NCBI RefSeq assembly: GCF_004359505.1
Contig: NZ_SCWE01000001.1
Location: 682,001-746,000 of the forward strand
Source: Macrococcus hajekii
GTDB taxonomy: Bacteria; Bacillota; Bacilli; Staphylococcales; Staphylococcaceae
DNA length: 64,000 bases
Reading direction: 5' to 3'
A program made the translations under genes and the position numbers. Positions 25,372-35,710 of the stretch are shown here, piece after piece; position 1 is the first letter of the stretch, and each line of letters starts with the position of its first letter. Below the pieces are notes generated by a model. The model ran no database searches. It saw only the letters and a program-made list of their open reading frames with translations, and was not told the DNA's origin.

Positions 25372-26421
25372 TTATTTATCCTTAAAGTAATCATCCACAA
25401 TCGGTTTTACTTTCTCCCCATATAGCCGAATGGCATTCATGATCTGGTCATGAGGCATAGAGCCAACTGGCAGATGGATTAAAAAACGATTTAAATCCAG
25501 CTCTTCTACTGTTTTAATAATTTTACGCGCCACTCTCTCAGGTCCTCCGACAAATAATGCGCCATTTTCAATTTCATTTATATAAGCGGATTCACTATAA
25601 GGACCCCAGCCTCTTTCCTTCCCCAGCACATCATGGTGTGCTTTCGTAGAAGGATAATATTCTTTAAATGCCTGTTCATCGGTTTCAGCAATGTATCCCC
25701 ATGAATGGTTGGCAATTGACAATGATTTCACGTCATGTCCACCTTCGCGAGCTGCTGCTTTGTACACTTCCACATTATAACGGAATCGACCAGGATTGCC
25801 GCCAATGATTGCATAGGTGATCGGCAGACCTAAAAACCCGGCACGCGCTGAAGATTCAGGTGTACCGCCTGTTGCCAGGTAAATAGGAATTTCTTTTTGC
25901 ACGGCACGTGGATAAATACCTAAGTTATCAATAGCGGGTCTTGTCTGACCTGACCATGTAACTTTCTCATTTTTATTGATGTTCATCAATAGATCGAGTT
26001 TTTCTTCATATAACAAGTCATAGTCATTTAAGTCATAACCGAATAGTGGGAACGATTCGATAAACGACCCACGACCTGCCATAATTTCAGCACGACCGTC
26101 TGATACAGCATCCAACGTCGCAAAACGTTCATAGACGCGTACAGGATCATCAGAAGAGAGAACAGTGACAGCAGAAGAGAGACGGATGTGCTCTGTCTGA
26201 CTGGCTGCAGCTGCTAACACTGTCACAGGATCCGATACAGCATAATCAGCCCGGTGATGTTCTCCTAGACCATAGACATCCAGACCGACCTCATCAGCTA
26301 ATTTAATCTCCTCAATCACATTACGGATTCTCTCACCCGATGAGATGCGTGGTAAAACACTATCTTCAGTATGGATATCACTGTTATCGCCAAATGACGT
26401 TAAACCGAGTTCAATTTTCAT
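25372..26421 (-). CDS. LLM-class (luciferase-like) flavin-dependent oxidoreductase
   Basis: TIM-barrel flavin monooxygenase-like protein of 349 residues starting MKIELGLTSFGD. Family blocks LADEVGLDVYGLGEHHR near residue 50, SAVTVLSSDDPVRVYERFATLD, RAEIMAGRGSF and the C-terminal GPERVARKI are all present. ATG 26421 is chosen because GAAGG lies upstream and the 27 residues that would precede it are encoded by promoter sequence. The substrate is not predictable. Related genes belong to quinone- or electrophile-stress regulons in staphylococci, which fits the operator seen on its promoter. Confidence 0.85.
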   Translation of the reverse strand: MKIELGLTSFGDNSDIHTEDSVLPRISSGERIRNVIEEIKLADEVGLDVYGLGEHHRADYAVSDPVTVLAAAASQTEHIRLSSAVTVLSSDDPVRVYERFATLDAVSDGRAEIMAGRGSFIESFPLFGYDLNDYDLLYEEKLDLLMNINKNEKVTWSGQTRPAIDNLGIYPRAVQKEIPIYLATGGTPESSARAGFLGLPITYAIIGGNPGRFRYNVEVYKAAAREGGHDVKSLSIANHSWGYIAETDEQAFKEYYPSTKAHHDVLGKERGWGPYSESAYINEIENGALFVGGPERVARKIIKTVEELDLNRFLIHLPVGSMPHDQIMNAIRLYGEKVKPIVDDYFKDK

Positions 26422-26455
26422 TTTGATACCTTCTTTCATATAATTATTATACTTG

Positions 26456-26491
26456 GTATACTTATTATACAAAAATATAAAAAAGATACAA
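26456..26491 (-). promoter_or_regulatory. Promoter with QsrR/YodB-like palindromic operator
   Basis: TTGTAT (26486-26491) and TATAAT (26464-26469), 16-base spacer, minus strand. The -10 box is embedded in the palindrome GTATA-N5-TATAC (26456-26470), with a further TATAC half-site at 26448-26452. GTATA/TATAC palindromes are bound by MarR/DUF24-type quinone sensors such as YodB and QsrR; assignment here is by resemblance. Confidence 0.5.
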
Positions 26492-26509
26492 TGATTTTGC
26501 ACTAAAAAA

Positions 26510-26530
26510 ACCTATTCATAATGAATAGGT
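26510..26530. terminator. Terminator of aldA
   Basis: 10-bp stem ACCTATTCAT / ATGAATAGGT around a single base, with A-run and T-run flanks (minus-strand tail TTTTTTTAGTG); follows the aldA stop. Confidence 0.75.
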
Positions 26531-26538
26531 CTTTTCGA

Positions 26539-28017
26539 TTAATATAAGCCGTTTGGTTCATCAGTCAGGTCGATATAGATACCTTTAACCTGTTGATAAT
26601 TACGGATAGTTTCTTTATATGTTTCACGTCCGATACCTGATTTTTTATATCCACCAAATGGTGAACCCGCAGGAATCTGGTTATATGTGTTAATCCAGAC
26701 ACGGCCCGTATCAATACGGTTAGCAATATTGAGTGCTTTGTTGATATCTTTAGTAAAAATACCACCTGCCAGACCATACTCTGAATCATTAGCAAGTTCA
26801 ATCACTTCGTTTACATCGCTGAACTTCTGAACAACGATGACAGGTCCGAATATTTCTTCCTGAGCAAGTCGACTCTTATTACTGCTTAGCTCAATGATTG
26901 TCGGCTGGAAGAAGTGACCTTTATCAAGACCATTTTCAGTGATACGTTTACCACCCGTTACAATATTATCGCCTTCTTCTTTAGCAAGTTCAATGTAACT
27001 TTCAATTTTATCGATCTGTGCCTGACCTGTCTGTGAACCCATCTGAGTATCCATATTCAGTGGATCTCCTACTTTTACCGCTTCAAACGCTGTTTTCAGC
27101 TTATCGATGAAACTGTCATAAGCTTTATCTTCAATGAAGAGACGTGAACCCGCACTACATACCTCACCCTGATTGAAAAGAATACCTAATTGTACGCCTT
27201 CAATTGCCTGTTCAATATTAGCATCAGCAAAAATAATATTTGCACTTTTACCACCTAATTCAAGCGTAGCAGGCACAAGTCGTTTCGCTCCAGCTTCAGC
27301 GACAGAGTAGCCTACTTCAGTAGAACCTGTAAATGATAGTTTCGCAACATCTTCATGGTTAAAAATAGCATTGCCTGATTCTGATCCTTTACCGGTCACG
27401 ATGTTAACAACACCTTGCGGCAGAATATCTTTTAGAATTTCTGCTAGTCGCAGCAAACTGTAAGGTGTAGAGGAAGATGGCTGAATGACTACCGTATTAC
27501 CCGCAGCAAGTGCAGGCGCCAGTTTCCAAGCTGCAAGAAGGAACGGGAAGTTCCAGGCTACAACAGCTCCGACTACACCGATAGGTTCATGACGGATTAA
27601 ACTCATCGTCTTAGCATCCATATCCTGAATTGAACCTTCATCTAAACGGATGACACTCGCAAAATAGCGATAGTGGTCAGCCGCTGTCGGGATATCAATC
27701 ATAGAAGACTCTCTTAATGCTTTACCCGTATTAAGTGTCTCAATTTCAGCCAGTTCATCTTTATGTTCTAAAATTGCATCAGCAATCTGATTTAAATATT
27801 CAGCGCGTTCCTTTGGTGACGTATAACGCCATGTTTTAAAAGCTTCTTTAGCAGCTTGCACCCCTTTATCTACATCATTTTCTGAGGCTTTAGCTACTTT
27901 ACCAAGCACTTCACTTGTAGCCGGATTAGAAACTTCAAGTGTTTCATTGTACTCAGCTGCTACAAATTCGTTATTTATAAAGAGACCGTATGAATCTTTA
28001 ATCACGCTGTTCGTCAT
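26539..28017 (-). CDS. aldA: Aldehyde dehydrogenase, AldA type
   Basis: NAD(P)-dependent aldehyde dehydrogenase of 492 residues. Catalytic Cys287 lies in [13 protein letters not shown], general-base Glu253 in LELGGKSAN, Asn155 in AWNFPF, and the cofactor motif FTGSTEVG at 229-236. The sequence is close to staphylococcal AldA throughout, including the end ([15 protein letters not shown]). Behind a consensus promoter and with its own terminator, it is monocistronic. Physiological aldehyde not identifiable from sequence. Confidence 0.9.
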   Translation of the reverse strand: MTNSVIKDSYGLFINNEFVAAEYNETLEVSNPATSEVLGKVAKASENDVDKGVQAAKEAFKTWRYTSPKERAEYLNQIADAILEHKDELAEIETLNTGKALRESSMIDIPTAADHYRYFASVIRLDEGSIQDMDAKTMSLIRHEPIGVVGAVVAWNFPFLLAAWKLAPALAAGNTVVIQPSSSTPYSLLRLAEILKDILPQGVVNIVTGKGSESGNAIFNHEDVAKLSFTGSTEVGYSVAEAGAKRLVPATLELGGKSANIIFADANIEQAIEGVQLGILFNQGEVCSAGSRLFIEDKAYDSFIDKLKTAFEAVKVGDPLNMDTQMGSQTGQAQIDKIESYIELAKEEGDNIVTGGKRITENGLDKGHFFQPTIIELSSNKSRLAQEEIFGPVIVVQKFSDVNEVIELANDSEYGLAGGIFTKDINKALNIANRIDTGRVWINTYNQIPAGSPFGGYKKSGIGRETYKETIRNYQQVKGIYIDLTDEPNGLY

Positions 28018-28048
28018 TATAGTTCCTCCTCAAAGTTAATATACTTAT

Positions 28049-28077
28049 ATTATAGGATATCTGAAATAGGCATACAA
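28049..28077 (-). promoter_or_regulatory. aldA promoter
   Basis: TTGTAT (28072-28077) and TATAAT (28049-28054), 17-base spacer, minus strand; GAGGAGG precedes the ATG at 28017. Confidence 0.65.
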
Positions 28078-28221
28078 ATGTTGCGCTTGAATATTCAGTA
28101 AATTCTCCCAGTTACTTTCTTTACCCTATCAATATCTAAAGATAAGAAACTTATATCTGTATGAAGAATTTTCCTTCTTTCCTCATTAAGCGCCATACTG
28201 ATTCCACAGGATAAATGATGC

Positions 28222-28255
28222 AAAAAAAGACAGCCACTTTTAAAGAGTGGCTGTC
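28222..28255 (-). terminator. Terminator of the smc-ftsY-ylxM-ffh operon
   Basis: 10-bp stem GACAGCCACT / AGTGGCTGTC with a 7-base loop and seven T on the minus strand, 6 bases after the ffh stop. Confidence 0.9.
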
Positions 28256-28260
28256 AAATA

Positions 28261-29613
28261 TTAGAACGGTAAATTCATCCCCTGGAATGGGTTACGTCCT
28301 TTTTTACCTTTTTTCATACCTGAGAATTGTTTCATCATCTTTTTCATCTCATCGAATTGTTTGATCAGACGATTAACTTCTGCCAGACTTCTGCCTGAAC
28401 CTGCAGCAATACGTTTTTTTCTTGAGACATTGATGATTTCCGGGTTCGTCCGTTCTTTTGCTGTCATCGAACGAATGATAGCTTCAACATGATCGATCTG
28501 TTTCGGATTCATGTTGAGTGACTGAACATTTTTCATCTTATTTGCACCTGGAATCATCTTAAGCAGATCGTCAAGTGGTCCTAAGTTCCTCACTTGATCC
28601 AGCTGCTCCAGGAAGTCATCAAATGTGAATGAGGATGTCTTCATTTTCTGTTCAAGTTCTTTTGCTTTTGATTCATCGACCGATGCCTGTGCTTTTTCAA
28701 TTAAACTCAGCACATCACCCATGCCTAGAATACGTGAAGCCATACGCTCTGGGTGGAATGGTTCAAGTCCGTCCATCTTCTCACTCATACCGACAAATTT
28801 AATCGGTTTCTGTGTGACACTTCTAATAGAGAGCGCTGCACCACCACGTGTATCGCCGTCAAGTTTAGTCAAGATAACACCCGTCACATCCAGCTGCTGA
28901 TCGAAACTCTCAGCAACGTTGACCGCATCCTGCCCTGTCATCGCATCAACAACCAGCATGATTTCATCAGGTTTAGAGACTTCCTTAACATCCACAAGTT
29001 CATTCATCAGTGCTTCGTCGATATGCAGACGTCCTGCTGTATCGATAATCACAAAATCATAATGTTCTTCTTTTGCATGCTGGAGTGCCTGACGTGTGAT
29101 TTCTTCAGGTTTTACTTGGTCGCCTAATGTGAAGACGGGTATATCAATCTGTTTACCGACCGTCTGCAGCTGCTGAATCGCAGCTGGACGGTAAATATCA
29201 CAGGCCACAAGAAGTGGCTGCTTATTAAATTTCTTACGCATAAGTAATGCAAGTTTACCGGCAGTTGTTGTTTTACCTGCCCCTTGTAGACCGACCATCA
29301 TAACAACTGTTGGTGGTTTTCTACTCATATTAATCTGTGTGTTCTCGCCACCCATCAACTGTGTCAGTTCATCCTGTACAATTTTGATGACTTGTTGTCC
29401 TGGTGTAAGTGATGTCATAACATCACTGCCGAGCGCACGTTCTGATACAGTCGCAACAAACTGCTTTACGACTTTGAAGTTAACATCGGCTTCCAGAAGT
29501 GCCAGTCGCACTTCTCGCATCATTACTTTGATGTCCGCTTCTGTTACCTTCCCTTTACCTTTAATTTTCTGCATGGTCGCCTGGAGTCTGTCTGATAACC
29601 CTTCAAATGCCAC
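28261..29613 (-). CDS. ffh: Signal recognition particle protein Ffh
   Basis: SRP54 GTPase that binds signal sequences and 4.5S RNA and delivers ribosomes to FtsY. 450 residues: N domain (1-~90), G domain with GLQGAGKTTTAGKLA near residue 103, DTAGR and TKLDGDTRGG, then the methionine-rich M domain (FSGMKKGKKGRNPFQGM). It follows ylxM by 11 bases. In related genomes rpsP follows directly; here the operon ends at a terminator. Confidence 0.97.
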   Translation of the reverse strand: MAFEGLSDRLQATMQKIKGKGKVTEADIKVMMREVRLALLEADVNFKVVKQFVATVSERALGSDVMTSLTPGQQVIKIVQDELTQLMGGENTQINMSRKPPTVVMMVGLQGAGKTTTAGKLALLMRKKFNKQPLLVACDIYRPAAIQQLQTVGKQIDIPVFTLGDQVKPEEITRQALQHAKEEHYDFVIIDTAGRLHIDEALMNELVDVKEVSKPDEIMLVVDAMTGQDAVNVAESFDQQLDVTGVILTKLDGDTRGGAALSIRSVTQKPIKFVGMSEKMDGLEPFHPERMASRILGMGDVLSLIEKAQASVDESKAKELEQKMKTSSFTFDDFLEQLDQVRNLGPLDDLLKMIPGANKMKNVQSLNMNPKQIDHVEAIIRSMTAKERTNPEIINVSRKKRIAAGSGRSLAEVNRLIKQFDEMKKMMKQFSGMKKGKKGRNPFQGMNLPF

Positions 29614-29624
29614 GCTATGACCCC

Positions 29625-29951
29625 CTATTCAATCTGTTCTAACTGTTCAAGTTTTGCAATCAGTGGCTGACTATCCGTCAGTCTCTTCATCTCTGTAATG
29701 AGCTGCTGTCTTTCTTCAAACTTGCGATACAAGCCCAGTTTGATTTCATAATCTTCAAGCAGTTCGACAGTCCGTTTAATATTATCATAAACTGCCTGTC
29801 TCGACACTTCAAAAGCCTCTGCAATCTCAGATAATGACTCGTCTTCAAGATAATAGCGTTCAAGATAGTTGCGCTGCTTATCCGTCAGAAGTCCCTGATA
29901 GAAATCGAAGAGATAGTTCATCCGCATCGTCTTATCAATATTATTCTGCAT
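29625..29951 (-). CDS. ylxM: YlxM/p13-like SRP operon regulator
   Basis: 108-residue helix-turn-helix protein ([22 protein letters not shown] near residue 42) of the UPF0122 family found with ffh/ftsY and implicated in SRP function. ATG at 29951 ([15 protein letters not shown]) is taken as start, matching the length of homologues and overlapping the ftsY stop by 11 bases; the frame is open 14 codons further upstream. Confidence 0.9.
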   Translation of the reverse strand: MQNNIDKTMRMNYLFDFYQGLLTDKQRNYLERYYLEDESLSEIAEAFEVSRQAVYDNIKRTVELLEDYEIKLGLYRKFEERQQLITEMKRLTDSQPLIAKLEQLEQIE

Positions 29952-31113
29952 GCTGATCATCGTCTTGTGTTGTTTCGACATCACTATTCTCAATCATGTC
30001 GGCAAATAAACCATAAACATAACTTTCAGCATCAAATGGCTGCAGGTCATCCAGCTTTTCACCCAGTCCGACAAACTTAACCGGGATATGCAGTTCATTA
30101 CGAATTGCGAGGACAATACCACCCTTAGCTGTTCCATCTAGTTTAGTCAATACAATACCCGTCACATCTGTCACTTCTTTAAAGGCTTTCGCCTGAACGA
30201 GCGCATTCTGACCTGTTGTAGCATCCAGTGCAAGAAGGACTTCATGGGGTGCTCCAGGCACAGCTTTAGATAACACTTTCTTGACTTTCTGCAGTTCGTT
30301 CATCAAGTTCGCTTTATTCTGCAGACGCCCCGCCGTGTCACAGATCAGAATATCTACGCCTTTATTTTTCGCTGCATTGATTGCATCATACATAACGGCT
30401 GCAGGGTCTGATCCTTCAGACTGCTTAACCACTTCGACTCCTACTCGGTCACCCCAGATCTGCAGCTGTTCAATCGCACCTGCACGGAATGTATCACCCG
30501 CAGCAAGCATCACTGTTTTACCTTGCTGACGATAACGATGAGCAAGTTTACCAATTGTAGTCGTTTTACCGACACCATTGACACCTACCATCAGTATGAC
30601 AGTCAATTCATCGTCCTGAATATTCATCGCCTGAAGTTCATCATCTTCCTGCTCATAGATTTCTACGATCTTCTCAACGATGACTTCTCGTAAATCTTCT
30701 GTTTCAGTAATATTCTGGCGTTTTGCTTCGAATCTTAGTGATTCTACCAGCTCCATTACTGTATTAAAGCCTACATCCGCTTGAATCAGCATTTCTTCCA
30801 GAGCTTCGAAGAAATCTTCATCGACAGTACGATAATGCGCCAGTAAATCATTCAATCGATTCTGGAAGTTCTCACGTGATTTTTCAAGACCTTGACGGAA
30901 TTTAGCACCAATCTGCTGTGCTTCAAGCTCCTCGAATTCCTCGATTGACATCAGATCATCGTCATCAAAATCAAATGTCCATTCATTTTTCTTGGCAGGG
31001 GCTGGGGCTGGTTGTTCGTCGTAATCCTGTTCTTCCAGTGTATCTAACGGATATTCTTCTTGTTTTTCTTCAGTCGGTGCAAATCTATCTTTCAGTCTTT
31101 TAAAAAAACTCAT
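29941..31113 (-). CDS. ftsY: Signal recognition particle receptor FtsY
   Basis: Membrane-associated GTPase partner of Ffh, 390 residues. An acidic N-terminal A region (~1-80, rich in Glu/Asp/Pro) precedes the NG domain with [15 protein letters not shown] near residue 187, [17 protein letters not shown] and [14 protein letters not shown]. Its ATG overlaps the smc stop by 4 bases. Confidence 0.97.
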   Translation of the reverse strand: MSFFKRLKDRFAPTEEKQEEYPLDTLEEQDYDEQPAPAPAKKNEWTFDFDDDDLMSIEEFEELEAQQIGAKFRQGLEKSRENFQNRLNDLLAHYRTVDEDFFEALEEMLIQADVGFNTVMELVESLRFEAKRQNITETEDLREVIVEKIVEIYEQEDDELQAMNIQDDELTVILMVGVNGVGKTTTIGKLAHRYRQQGKTVMLAAGDTFRAGAIEQLQIWGDRVGVEVVKQSEGSDPAAVMYDAINAAKNKGVDILICDTAGRLQNKANLMNELQKVKKVLSKAVPGAPHEVLLALDATTGQNALVQAKAFKEVTDVTGIVLTKLDGTAKGGIVLAIRNELHIPVKFVGLGEKLDDLQPFDAESYVYGLFADMIENSDVETTQDDDQHAE

Positions 31114-34100
31114 TCTGTTAGCTCCTCCATATCATTGTGGTTTAATTCATTTAAGTCTACACTCACCATCTGGGTGATGCCGGAGTTCTGCATCGTCACA
31201 CCGTATAGCCGGTCTGCTGCTTCCATTGTACCTTTTCTATGGGTGATGACAATAAATTGTGTTTCAGTGCTCAGCGAACGGACATAGCTGCCGAATCTCA
31301 GCACATTGGCTTCATCGAGAGCAGCTTCTACTTCATCCAATATAACAAAAGGTGCGGTACGTACTTTCAGAATAGCAAAAAGAAGAGCCACTGCTGTTAA
31401 GGCACGTTCTCCACCTGACAGTAACGTCAGATGCTGACGCTTCTTGCCTGGCGGTTCAACCATGATATCAATGCCTGCGGTCAAGCTATCGTCCGAATTC
31501 AATTTCAGTTCACCACTGCCACCGCCAAAGAGTTCTCTAAAGACAGAAGCAAAATTTTGCTGAACCTGACTGAATGTCTGATTGAAACGAGTCGTCACTT
31601 CATCATCCATTTCATTCATGATCGTCTCAAGGGTTTCTTTTGCTGATATCAAATCTGACTCCTGTTCAGATAGAAAATCATATTTTGATTTGACTTCTTT
31701 ATACTGCTGAATTGCACCGATATTAACGGGACCTAGTTCTTCAATGGAACGTCTTGTCAGTTTAACGCGCTGGCGTAACTCTTCTATATGAGCAGGTGCC
31801 TCATATAATTCATCAGCTGCTTCAAATGTCATATGATAATCTTCCATAAGATGATAGATTAAATTCTCCAGCTGAACATCTATTCTTGAATACTGTCCTT
31901 TCATATCTCCGATACCTTGTTCAAGTCCGCTGACTTGACGCAGTAATTCATTATAGTCTGTCTGTTTAGCTTCAAGATCCACTGCTAGTTCGTCTCCTGC
32001 CGTTTTATCTTTGTCAAACTGCTGGATGACTGCTTCAAGTGATTCCTGTTCCTCTTGAATCGTCAGTTTCAATGTCTGAATGGTTTCTTCAAGATTCTCA
32101 GAATGATCATCTGATTCCAGGTCAGACATAGCCTGTGTCACTTGTGCTTTTCTTCTTAAGTTCGTTTCAACTTTATCATGCTGATGTTTCTGACGCTCTT
32201 CAAGTACAATGCGATGTCCCCGTACTTCATTAAGTGAACGAGTCACTTCTTCCTCAATCGACCTTGCATCTGTTTTAAGACGCTGGTAGTCATTGATTTC
32301 ATTCTCGATCTTCTGCAGCTCACTCTGCTTCAGGAGAATAATCTCGTCCAGCTGCTTTTTAATATCAGTCAGCTCAGCCTGCTGGGCGACTCGTTCAGCG
32401 TGCTGTTCATAATGTGTCTTCAGTTCAAATAGCTTCACATTCTGAGCATCATATTCAGACTTCATACGCTGTACTTCCTCAGCAAGCGTCTCTCCTTCAT
32501 CTTGCAGAGTGCGGGTTTTGAATTCAGAATCGGTCAATTTATTTTTCAGCCCGTCAAATTCATCTTCCAGACCTTTGAGCTGTACGCCATACTGCTTGAG
32601 CTGATCCGTAATGTTAGTCAGCTCTTCTTTCTGTTTAAGCAGGATGGAAGGCTGATTGACACTTCCGCCAGTCATAGAACCGCCCGGATTAACGATGTTA
32701 CCGTCAAGCGTAACGATACGATACTTGTAGTCAACCTTTTTAGCAAGTACATTTGCTGCTGATATATCCTCAGCAATAATGACAAGTCCGCTCAAGCTGC
32801 TGATGATGGCATTGTACTGATTCTCAACTGTGATTAAATCAGACAAAATACCGATGTAGCCATCATGCTGCTGTAATTTCTGTCTGATAGCATCAGACAT
32901 TTTTTTAGGCCTAATAGTGGTCAGAGGAAGGAAGGTCGCACGCCCTCCTTTTCGTTCTTTCAAGAACTGAATCGCTTGACGGGCACTTTTCTCATCATCA
33001 GTGATAATACTCTGAAGTTGACCGCCGAGCGCAATATCCAGTGCCGTCTGATAGCTTCTATCAATTGTTACAAGCTCCGCTACGGCACCGTGAATACCCG
33101 TCAGTTTTTCTTTTAAAACTAATCGGACTCCTTGATAAAATCCCTGATATTCTGCCTGCATGGCAGTCAGACTCTGCTGTTTTGATTTCAATTTATCGAT
33201 ATAGCGCCCCGCATGACGAATCTGTTCATCCAGCTCGCTGTATCGTTCACGCTGCCGCCTTGATTGCTCCAGGCTTTCCTTGAAGGCTGAACGCTTAGAG
33301 ATGAGCTGCTGCTCCAACTCTCCAATGACTTGTAGTTTATGTGAGCGCTCTCCTGACAGACGCTCGTAAGCTTCCTTATCCTCATCACTGACTGAACTGA
33401 AGTAATGATTTAACCCCTCAAGTTCTTTATCAATATACTTCAGCTCATTTTTAGCGGCGGTCTGTTCACTGAGCATCTGGTAGTAGTTATCACGAGCCGT
33501 TTCAATCAATGTCTCAACATCACGGTTCAACTCTGACAGCTTCTTCTCATACGCACGCTCTTGTGTGCGGATTTCTTTTAACTCAATTTTGAGCGACTCT
33601 TCCTGCTGCTGTAATTCAGCCGCTTCCGCCGTCACTTCTTCAAGTTCAGTGGCTAGCTTCTCCATTTCCTTCTGCTGTCTTGTCACTGTCTGCGTCAAAT
33701 TATCCTGTTTTTCATAAAGGACTGACAATCTGCCTTGATGACGCTCAAGTGAAGTGGAGAGCATCAGTCTTTGCTGATGGAGCTCTTCCTGACTGGTCAG
33801 AAGACTTGCCCGATTATGTGTCATCTCTTTTATCGCCGTCTCGAGCTTATCTGCACGTGCCTGTTTCAGACCGATCATCTCTGTGAATTCTCCGATTTCA
33901 GTTTCTAGTCTGACATAGTCTGTTTTGAGTGTTTTGATGTCCGTGACTGTGACCTGAATATCAGCTTCTCTCATCTCCTGAGTCAGCGCCTGATATTCTT
34001 CAGCTATAGCTGCCTCCATCTGTAACGGCTCAATTCTCGATTCAAGGTCGAAGATGATATCATTCACTCTTGATAGATTGAGCATCGTCTCATCCAGTTT

Positions 34101-34637
34101 TGCAGCGGTTTCCTTCTTACGCTTCTTGTATTTAAGGACACCCGCTGCCTCTTCTATCAGATGTCTTCTCTCCTCAGGCTTGGCATTCAGTATTTCATCA
34201 ACTTTTCCTTGCGATATCATACTGAAAGATTCTTTACCGAGACCGGTATCAAGAAACAGTTCTGTAATATCTTTTAATCTACTTTTAGCTTGATTGATGA
34301 AATATTCACTCTCACCTGAACGATATAATCTTCTCGTGATATTAAGCTTACTGTCAGCTTCAATCAGGCCTGATGAATTATCAAGCTTAAGCGTAACTTC
34401 CGCATAGTTGAGCGGCTGTCTTTTTTCAGTCCCTGAGAATATAATGTCCTCCATACGGGCACCGCGCAGACTTTTCGCTGATTGTTCACCCAGTACCCAG
34501 CGGATAGCATCCGTGATATTACTCTTGCCGGAACCATTCGGTCCGACAATTGCAGTAAGACCTTGATCAAACTCAACTGTCGTCCGTTCTGCGAATGATT
34601 TAAAACCGTATGCTTCAACTGCCTTTAGATACACCAT
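31110..34637 (-). CDS. smc: Chromosome segregation/condensation ATPase SMC
   Basis: 1175-residue condensin subunit. Head halves are present: Walker A VGPNGSGKSNI near residue 32 and, at the C-terminus, signature LSGGERALTAVALLFAIL plus Walker B VILDEVEAALDEANV. Two long coiled coils flank the hinge at about 500-680 (GVRLVLKEKL to GGSMTGGSVNQ). Starts 1 base after the rnc stop; overlaps ftsY. Complete and in frame. Confidence 0.97.
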   Translation of the reverse strand: MVYLKAVEAYGFKSFAERTTVEFDQGLTAIVGPNGSGKSNITDAIRWVLGEQSAKSLRGARMEDIIFSGTEKRQPLNYAEVTLKLDNSSGLIEADSKLNITRRLYRSGESEYFINQAKSRLKDITELFLDTGLGKESFSMISQGKVDEILNAKPEERRHLIEEAAGVLKYKKRKKETAAKLDETMLNLSRVNDIIFDLESRIEPLQMEAAIAEEYQALTQEMREADIQVTVTDIKTLKTDYVRLETEIGEFTEMIGLKQARADKLETAIKEMTHNRASLLTSQEELHQQRLMLSTSLERHQGRLSVLYEKQDNLTQTVTRQQKEMEKLATELEEVTAEAAELQQQEESLKIELKEIRTQERAYEKKLSELNRDVETLIETARDNYYQMLSEQTAAKNELKYIDKELEGLNHYFSSVSDEDKEAYERLSGERSHKLQVIGELEQQLISKRSAFKESLEQSRRQRERYSELDEQIRHAGRYIDKLKSKQQSLTAMQAEYQGFYQGVRLVLKEKLTGIHGAVAELVTIDRSYQTALDIALGGQLQSIITDDEKSARQAIQFLKERKGGRATFLPLTTIRPKKMSDAIRQKLQQHDGYIGILSDLITVENQYNAIISSLSGLVIIAEDISAANVLAKKVDYKYRIVTLDGNIVNPGGSMTGGSVNQPSILLKQKEELTNITDQLKQYGVQLKGLEDEFDGLKNKLTDSEFKTRTLQDEGETLAEEVQRMKSEYDAQNVKLFELKTHYEQHAERVAQQAELTDIKKQLDEIILLKQSELQKIENEINDYQRLKTDARSIEEEVTRSLNEVRGHRIVLEERQKHQHDKVETNLRRKAQVTQAMSDLESDDHSENLEETIQTLKLTIQEEQESLEAVIQQFDKDKTAGDELAVDLEAKQTDYNELLRQVSGLEQGIGDMKGQYSRIDVQLENLIYHLMEDYHMTFEAADELYEAPAHIEELRQRVKLTRRSIEELGPVNIGAIQQYKEVKSKYDFLSEQESDLISAKETLETIMNEMDDEVTTRFNQTFSQVQQNFASVFRELFGGGSGELKLNSDDSLTAGIDIMVEPPGKKRQHLTLLSGGERALTAVALLFAILKVRTAPFVILDEVEAALDEANVLRFGSYVRSLSTETQFIVITHRKGTMEAADRLYGVTMQNSGITQMVSVDLNELNHNDMEELTE

Positions 34638-34638
34638 A

Positions 34639-35364
34639 TCATTCCCCTGCTTGCACTGTTTCTAATGCCAGACGTGCAGCCTGCTGCTCAGATTCTTTTT
34701 TAGTACGGCCTGTACCTACTCCGATAACAGTCTGATCGGTCAGTACTTCAGATGTGAACTCCTTGAAATGGGCAGGTCCACTTTCTTCAATCAGTCTGTA
34801 TGTAATCTGGCCATGCCCATTCTTATGCATATATTCCTGCAGATATGTCTTAAAATCAATCGTACCTGTCAGCAGTTCATCTGCAATATAAGGGAAGATA
34901 GCCTGCTCAGCAAAGCGAATCGCAGCATCGAATCCAAGATCCAGATAGAGCGCGCCTATAAAGGCTTCAAATACATCAGCAATAAGGGATGGACGTGTTC
35001 TGCCACCTGTCTTCTCTTCACCTTTTCCGAGAAGGATCAGATCTGCAAAATGTAGATGCGAGGCAAATGTTACAAGTGATGGTTCACAGACAATCGCCGC
35101 CCGTAATTTAGTCAGCTGCCCTTCCGACATATCACTATGTTCTCTGTATAGATATTGAGAAACCACCAATTCTAACACCGCATCACCTAGAAACTCAAGG
35201 CGTTCATTGTCCATAATTTTTGTCATCTTAAAATCATTGATGAAACTGGAATGCGAGAACGCCTGTTCATACAGTTTGACATTGACGGGCTGCATATTTA
35301 ATTCCTGCATTTTTACGTTAAATTTCTGATGAAACTGGTAAAGTATTGATTGCTTTTTGTTCAT
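34639..35364 (-). CDS. rnc: Ribonuclease III
   Basis: Double-strand RNA endonuclease, 241 residues. Catalytic signature ERLEFLGDAVLELVVS near residue 53, second acidic motif ADVFEAFIGALYLDLG near 127, and a C-terminal dsRNA-binding domain with TGRTKKESEQQAARLAL. Lies 90 bases after acpP, with a terminator between. Confidence 0.97.
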   Translation of the reverse strand: MNKKQSILYQFHQKFNVKMQELNMQPVNVKLYEQAFSHSSFINDFKMTKIMDNERLEFLGDAVLELVVSQYLYREHSDMSEGQLTKLRAAIVCEPSLVTFASHLHFADLILLGKGEEKTGGRTRPSLIADVFEAFIGALYLDLGFDAAIRFAEQAIFPYIADELLTGTIDFKTYLQEYMHKNGHGQITYRLIEESGPAHFKEFTSEVLTDQTVIGVGTGRTKKESEQQAARLALETVQAGE

Positions 35365-35414
35365 AGATGCCCTCCTTAATGTGATCTCTCTTATTTTACG
35401 CTAAATAATGTTGA

Positions 35415-35448
35415 AAAAAAAGAAAAAGTGGTCTCATCAGGAGACCAC
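35415..35448 (-). terminator. Terminator/attenuating hairpin between acpP and rnc
   Basis: 8-bp stem GTGGTCTC / GAGACCAC with loop ATCAG (on the plus strand) and a T-rich tail on the minus strand, right after the acpP stop. It likely separates the fatty-acid operon from rnc-smc-ftsY. Confidence 0.8.
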
Positions 35449-35454
35449 CTCATC

Positions 35455-35688
35455 TTATTTATTAAGTGTGTCGATGTAATTAACTGCATCGCCCACCGTG
35501 TTGATTTTTTCTGCTTCTTCATCAGGGATCTCCATACCGAACTCATCTTCAAGTTCCATTACGAGTTCCGCGATATCTAAAGAGTCAGCACCTAAATCAT
35601 CTTTGAAAGAAGCTTCAGCTGTTACTTTATCAGCATCTACACCTAAACGGTCGACGATGATATCTTTTACTTTATCGAAATTTGCCAT
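35455..35688 (-). CDS. acpP: Acyl carrier protein
   Basis: 77-residue carrier of growing fatty acyl chains; the phosphopantetheine attachment Ser36 is in [17 protein letters not shown] 35688 (MANFDKVKD) has GAGGTG 6 bases upstream and matches universal ACP starts; the frame is open upstream but without meaning. Ends the fapR-plsX-fabD-fabG-acpP operon. Confidence 0.97.
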   Translation of the reverse strand: MANFDKVKDIIVDRLGVDADKVTAEASFKDDLGADSLDIAELVMELEDEFGMEIPDEEAEKINTVGDAVNYIDTLNK

Positions 35689-35710
35689 TGTTTTCACCTC
35701 CTTGAAATAA

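Noticed and set aside
28753-29127. 124-residue plus-strand frame opposite ffh
   Set aside because: Antisense shadow of the ffh G domain; no ribosome-binding site or family resemblance.
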